From assembly GCA_038521825.1 (NCBI GenBank), contig JBCBKL010000007.1, positions 62,001-126,000 of the forward strand: a stretch of DNA of 64,000 nt, written 5' to 3'. Positions 60,557-64,000 of this stretch are shown here, piece after piece. Both the position numbers and the translations under genes were made by a program. Positions within the stretch are counted from its first letter, which is position 1. Every line of letters starts with the position of its first letter. Origin of the DNA: JBCBKL01 sp038521825. GTDB lineage: Bacteria; Pseudomonadota; Alphaproteobacteria; Rhodobacterales; Rhodobacteraceae. The notes beneath the pieces are model-generated. The model worked only from the letters and a program-made list of their open reading frames with translations, did not search any database and was not told the origin of the DNA.

Positions 60557-60683
60557 CCTCCGGCGCGTGCCCAGATCGCGGTCACGCTCGGTAAATTTCC
60601 CCGGACATGCCGCAATTTTGCCTTTACTTGGTACGCTCGGGAGGCATTTCTGAACGAAGCGTAACCAACAGAATTTTGATGTC

Positions 60684-61244
60684 ATGCCACAAGATTTGCC
60701 GCTTTTTCTGGGCCAACTGATCCGTCAACCTCACAAAGTCGTCGCACTTGCCCCGTCATCCGAGGCGCTGGCACGCAAGATGGCCTTGGCCGTGCCGCCC
60801 GGTGACGGCCCGATCATCGAACTGGGTGCGGGTACGGGCAAGATCACGTCGGCATTGCTGGAAAGCGGCATCGTCAAGTCCGACCTGCACGCCTTCGAGC
60901 TTTCGGACGAATTCGTTGACCATCTTCAGGATCATTTCGAAGGGGTTAACATTCATCACGCGCCAGCACAGCACATGGGCAAGCTCGGCCTCCAAGGCGC
61001 GCGCGCCGTGGTTTCGGGGCTGCCGCTCCTATCAATGCCCAACAAAATCCAGTTCTCGATACTCAAGGCAACACGGGCAGCTTTGGCCCAGAATGGCGTG
61101 TTTGTGCAATTCACCTATGGGCATACACCGCCCGTGGCGGAGCGGCTGAGAAATACGTTTGGCCTAACGTGGACTCGTAGCCAGATCGTTTGGGGCAACC
61201 TGCCGCCCGCACGGGTTTATACGTTCCGGTTTCGTCAGCACTAG
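60684..61244 (+). CDS. Class I SAM-dependent methyltransferase, phospholipid methyltransferase/KsgA-like
   Basis: A 186-residue methyltransferase with SAM motif GPIIELGAGTGKITSALL and acidic loop FELSDEFVDHL. The pattern VSGLPLLSMP resembles both phosphatidylethanolamine N-methyltransferase-like proteins and rRNA adenine methylases. Length (about 190) favours the phospholipid-methyltransferase-like family. Substrate not certain. Tail to tail with the secreted protein at 61241. Confidence 0.8.
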   Translation: MPQDLPLFLGQLIRQPHKVVALAPSSEALARKMALAVPPGDGPIIELGAGTGKITSALLESGIVKSDLHAFELSDEFVDHLQDHFEGVNIHHAPAQHMGKLGLQGARAVVSGLPLLSMPNKIQFSILKATRAALAQNGVFVQFTYGHTPPVAERLRNTFGLTWTRSQIVWGNLPPARVYTFRFRQH

Positions 61245-61795
61245 GGCCACTGGCGCTCTAGCAATGCGGACACCGTTCGTTGCTTGTCGCCGTTACGAAA
61301 GCGCGTGAATTCAAGCTGCAGACCGCGTTCGACAAGACTTCGGTCGAACTGCTGCATCTCGTAGTCGCCCATATCGTCGACAAAGAGCGAGTAGACCGTG
61401 AGCGTATCGCCGGCGAGGCGTGCCCAGACATAAGGTTCGCCCTTCATCGGATCGAGCGGCACCTCGTGGCCGAAAATGTTCTTCTTCATGGCGGCCGCAA
61501 AAACGTCATCGCGATCGCTCGGTACAAAGTTGACGCTGTAGGACTTTTCCTTTTCGCGCCCGTCGCTTCTGTAGATGATCGTCGTCCAATCCACGGAAAA
61601 GCCGCGCTTGGTCATTGCGATCTTGACGCTCAGATTTCGTGGCTGGGTTTCGCCCTCGACAGTCTTCATGACCGCGCTGCCGGTATATGTGCCAACGAAC
61701 CGCTCAATATTGTTCGCGCTCGCCGCAGCAACGCTGAGCATGAGCACAACGGCAAACCCCATCACGATATAGGCCAGGTTGGCCGGTACTCTCAT
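61241..61795 (-). CDS. Predicted secreted protein of unknown function
   Basis: A 184-residue protein with a signal peptide (about residues 1-28, ending AAASA), then a beta-rich region (ERFVGTYTGSAVM, RGFSVDWTTIIY, PYVWARLAGDTLTVYSLFV). No family recognised. ATG at 61795 follows GGGAGG. It overlaps the methyltransferase 3' end by 4 bp on the other strand. Confidence 0.7.
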   Translation of the reverse strand: MRVPANLAYIVMGFAVVLMLSVAAASANNIERFVGTYTGSAVMKTVEGETQPRNLSVKIAMTKRGFSVDWTTIIYRSDGREKEKSYSVNFVPSDRDDVFAAAMKKNIFGHEVPLDPMKGEPYVWARLAGDTLTVYSLFVDDMGDYEMQQFDRSLVERGLQLEFTRFRNGDKQRTVSALLERQWP

Positions 61796-61964
61796 CTTTC
61801 TGCCCTCCCGAGCCGAATGGTGCAGGCTCGCTGTTATAGATGTAGGAACGATATCAAGTTTTCTCAAATCAGTGTGCCGCAAGACTGCGCGAAACTGGCC
61901 AATTGTGCTAGGCCCAGGGCGACACTAAACGGAATACCGTAGAATACACAGACGGAGCCTGATC

Positions 61965-63359
61965 ATGACCGCCAAACGCACCGAAAGCGACAGTTTCGGG
62001 CCACTCGACGTTCCTGCCGACAAATACTGGGGGGCGCAGACGCAGCGGTCTATCATGAACTTCCCTATCGGCTGGGAAAAGCAACCAGTGGCTATCGTGC
62101 GGGCCCTCGGGGTGATCAAGCAGGCCTGCGCGATGCAGAACAAGGCACAAGGCACACTGGATACCCGCCTCGCCGATGCGATCATCGAGGCCGCGGGCGA
62201 AGTGATCGACGGCAAGCTCGATGACAACTTTCCCCTCGTCGTCTGGCAGACCGGATCGGGCACGCAATCGAACATGAATGCCAATGAGGTGATTGCGAAC
62301 CGGGCGATCGAGATACTGGGTGGAACAATCGGATCGAAGGATCCGGTGCACCCGAACGATCACTGCAACATGGGGCAGTCATCAAACGATACGTTCCCGA
62401 CCGCGATGCACATCGGCACGGCGATGACTGCGCGGGATGTGCTACTGCCCGGCCTTGAAAGGTTGCATGCCGCCCTCGCGGCGAAGGTCGAGGCATTCGA
62501 CGGCATCATCAAGATCGGCCGCACGCATACGCAGGATGCCACCCCCCTGACCCTTGCGCAGGAGTTCGGCGGCTACGCCCATCAGGTCGCCATGGGCATT
62601 GCCCGGGTCAATGACGCCCTCGGGCGGATATACGAGCTGGCGCAGGGCGGCACGGCAGTGGGTACCGGGCTGAACACCAAGGTTGGATGGGCCGAAAGCG
62701 TCGCTGCCAACATGGCCGAGATCACCGGCCTGCCCTTTGTCACCGCACCCAACAAGTTCGAGGCGCTGGCGGCCCATGATGCTATGGTCGAGATGTCAGG
62801 CGCGTTGAAAACCGTCGCCGCCAGCCTGTTCAAGATTGCCAACGACATTCGCCTGCTCGGGTCTGGACCGCGCTGCGGTCTAGGCGAATTGATCCTGCCC
62901 GAAAACGAACCCGGCAGTTCGATCATGCCGGGCAAGGTGAACCCAACCCAGTGCGAAGCGATGACCCAGGTCTGCGCCCACGTGATGGGCAACGACGCGG
63001 CCGTCGGGTTTGCGGGGAGTCAGGGCCATTTCGAACTGAACGTTTACAAGCCCATGATGGCTTATAACGTCCTGCAATCCATGCAGCTTATCGGCGATGC
63101 CTGCCAGGCGTTCACTGACAACTGCATCGACGGCCTGCAGGCAAACGAAGATCGGATCGAGAAGCTAATGCGCGAGTCACTCATGCTGGTGACGGCGCTG
63201 GCGCCCGAAATCGGCTATGACAATGCCACGACCGTTGCCAAGACGGCGCACAAAAACGGCACTACGCTGAAGGAAGAAGCGATTAAGCTGGGCTTTGTCG
63301 ACGAGGAAACGTTTGATCGGGTTGTAAGACCCGAGGAAATGATAGGCCCCAAAAAATGA
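61965..63359 (+). CDS. fumC: Fumarate hydratase, class II
   Basis: A 464-residue class II fumarase (iron-independent). It has signature GSSIMPGKVNPTQCE, the TGSGTQSNMNANEV loop and GRTHTQDATPL. It converts fumarate to malate in the TCA cycle, and unlike class I it is stable to oxygen. Full length; followed by DUF4169 with a 4-bp overlap. Confidence 0.97.
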   Translation: MTAKRTESDSFGPLDVPADKYWGAQTQRSIMNFPIGWEKQPVAIVRALGVIKQACAMQNKAQGTLDTRLADAIIEAAGEVIDGKLDDNFPLVVWQTGSGTQSNMNANEVIANRAIEILGGTIGSKDPVHPNDHCNMGQSSNDTFPTAMHIGTAMTARDVLLPGLERLHAALAAKVEAFDGIIKIGRTHTQDATPLTLAQEFGGYAHQVAMGIARVNDALGRIYELAQGGTAVGTGLNTKVGWAESVAANMAEITGLPFVTAPNKFEALAAHDAMVEMSGALKTVAASLFKIANDIRLLGSGPRCGLGELILPENEPGSSIMPGKVNPTQCEAMTQVCAHVMGNDAAVGFAGSQGHFELNVYKPMMAYNVLQSMQLIGDACQAFTDNCIDGLQANEDRIEKLMRESLMLVTALAPEIGYDNATTVAKTAHKNGTTLKEEAIKLGFVDEETFDRVVRPEEMIGPKK

Positions 63360-63562
63360 CAAATGTCGTCAACCTGAACCGGTACCGCAAGGCCAGGCAG
63401 AAGGCGTCGAAAAAGGCGCAGGCTGACCGGAATGCGGTTGCGTTCGGGTTGACGAAAGCCGAACGCGAAGGCGTGAGGGCTGAAAAAGAAGGCACGGAAA
63501 AGGCGCTTGATGGTAAAGTCATTCAAAAGTCCGAGGATGATGCCAATGACGCCTCCGAATAG
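63356..63562 (+). CDS. DUF4169-family small protein
   Basis: A 68-residue, highly charged protein beginning NVVNLNRYRKARQKASK, the DUF4169 pattern. Widely found downstream of fumC in alphaproteobacteria. Function unknown. Start overlaps the fumC stop (ATGA). Confidence 0.87.
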   Translation: MTNVVNLNRYRKARQKASKKAQADRNAVAFGLTKAEREGVRAEKEGTEKALDGKVIQKSEDDANDASE

Positions 63563-63671
63563 CCACAAACGTCACCCAACCTGACAAGTGTGAGGTAATC
63601 GGTAACGGATCGCATGTTAGTCTCGGGCCAATGCGCAAACCGCATTGGCCCATTTACTTCGAGGTCTCAGC

Positions 63672-63911
63672 GTGAGCCGCCCAGAGAAACATTCGCTCAC
63701 TCTCAAAGGACACCGCACCAGCGTATCGCTCGAGCCCGAATTCTGGCGCGCCTTTCAGGACATTGCCAAAGAACGCGGCATGGCGCTGAACGCGCTCGCC
63801 GCCGCGATCGATATCGATCGCGGGACGGACGCGGGACTGGCGACCGCTATCCGTCTTTTCGTTCTAAACTACTACCGTGCCAAGGCTCAGGCGGCGACCG
63901 AGGCCTCATAG
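63672..63911 (+). CDS. Ribbon-helix-helix domain protein
   Basis: A 79-residue protein of the alphaproteobacterial RHH type (TLKGHRTSVSLEPEFWRAF as the beta strand and first helix, then LNALAAAID). It probably binds DNA as a dimer. GTG at 63672 fits homologues beginning SRPEKHS; the upstream ATG at 63645 would add nine unlikely residues. Its 3' end overlaps the next gene on the minus strand by 25 bp. Confidence 0.85.
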   Translation: MSRPEKHSLTLKGHRTSVSLEPEFWRAFQDIAKERGMALNALAAAIDIDRGTDAGLATAIRLFVLNYYRAKAQAATEAS

Positions 63912-64000
63912 ATCTGGTCGATGTTCTGCCCAAGCGCCGCGCCGAATTCATCATCCGACATCGATCGTTGCAGACCCTCGGTCAATGCCCGCGAAAAGCT
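63887..64000 (-). CDS. C-terminus of an unidentified gene (partial)
   Basis: The last 37 residues of a frame that enters from the right edge (SFSRALTEGLQRSMSDDEFG and a tail IDQIYEASVAA). The composition is that of a normal coding tail, mostly helical. The family cannot be named from this stretch. It converges with the RHH gene. Confidence 0.6.
   Translation of the reverse strand, partial: SFSRALTEGLQRSMSDDEFGAALGQNIDQIYEASVAA

Noticed and set aside
1..64000. CRISPR arrays, complete insertion sequences and rRNA genes
   Set aside because: None seen: no regularly spaced repeats, no intact transposase and no rRNA motifs on either strand.

Overview
The window looks like chromosome of a marine alphaproteobacterium of the Roseobacter group (Rhodobacteraceae). 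The base composition is fairly high in G+C. The gene set is typical of that group: form I CO dehydrogenase (cox), DMSP demethylase (dmdA) with acuI, the trgA-trgB-cysK locus, a permuted alphaproteobacterial tmRNA gene, SspB, and DUF4169 next to fumC. Species cannot be named from the sequence alone.

Region 1 (1-10.5 kb, all on the minus strand) is an aerobic carbon monoxide oxidation cluster. It reads coxC (MHYT-LytTR sensor-regulator), coxM, coxS, coxL, coxD, coxE, coxF (XdhC-like), a MobA-like nucleotidyltransferase and coxG. A membrane protein with a 2Fe-2S domain follows and runs off the left edge. CoxL is 809 residues long and has the form I active-site Cys at 388 and Glu at 763.

Region 2 (11.3-28 kb) is a sugar-acid/pentose-phosphate catabolic locus. 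It holds an idonate/polyol dehydrogenase, a 2-hydroxyacid dehydrogenase, a gluconate 5-dehydrogenase-like SDR, a broken gluconokinase, a beta-hydroxyacid dehydrogenase, two LacI regulators, two complete CUT2-type sugar ABC transporters in tandem, an SMP-30 lactonase, 6-phosphogluconate dehydrogenase and a GlcG/HbpS-like protein. GntR-type palindromes sit in the three divergent promoter regions, so much of the locus is probably co-regulated.

Region 3 (28.08-40.80 kb) is a degenerate genomic island in the 3' end of tRNA-Ser(GGA). Part of the tRNA 3' end is duplicated at the far end. Tandem 12-bp repeats, like integrase arm sites, lie just inside both ends, and the integrase has a stop codon and a frameshift. 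The cargo is a minus-strand run: an arylsulfatase with a CGPSR formylglycine site, its likely activating formylglycine-generating enzyme, a DJ-1/PfpI protein, a GHSMG lipoprotein hydrolase, small membrane proteins, an outer-membrane barrel remnant, and an AraC regulator upstream.

Region 4 (41-51.5 kb) holds a metallo-beta-lactamase-fold hydrolase, then a stress operon phr-cfa-trgA-trgB-cysK-mechanosensitive channel (minus strand), and a BCCT transporter with a strong terminator. Region 5 (51.7-56.3 kb) is a six-gene minus-strand operon: DUF2182-DUF1326-DinB-dmdA-acuI-HIT. Region 6 (56.4-64 kb) has small membrane proteins, the two-piece tmRNA gene, chrB-chrA, sspB, a methyltransferase, a secreted protein, fumC, DUF4169, a ribbon-helix-helix protein and the 3' end of an unidentified gene.
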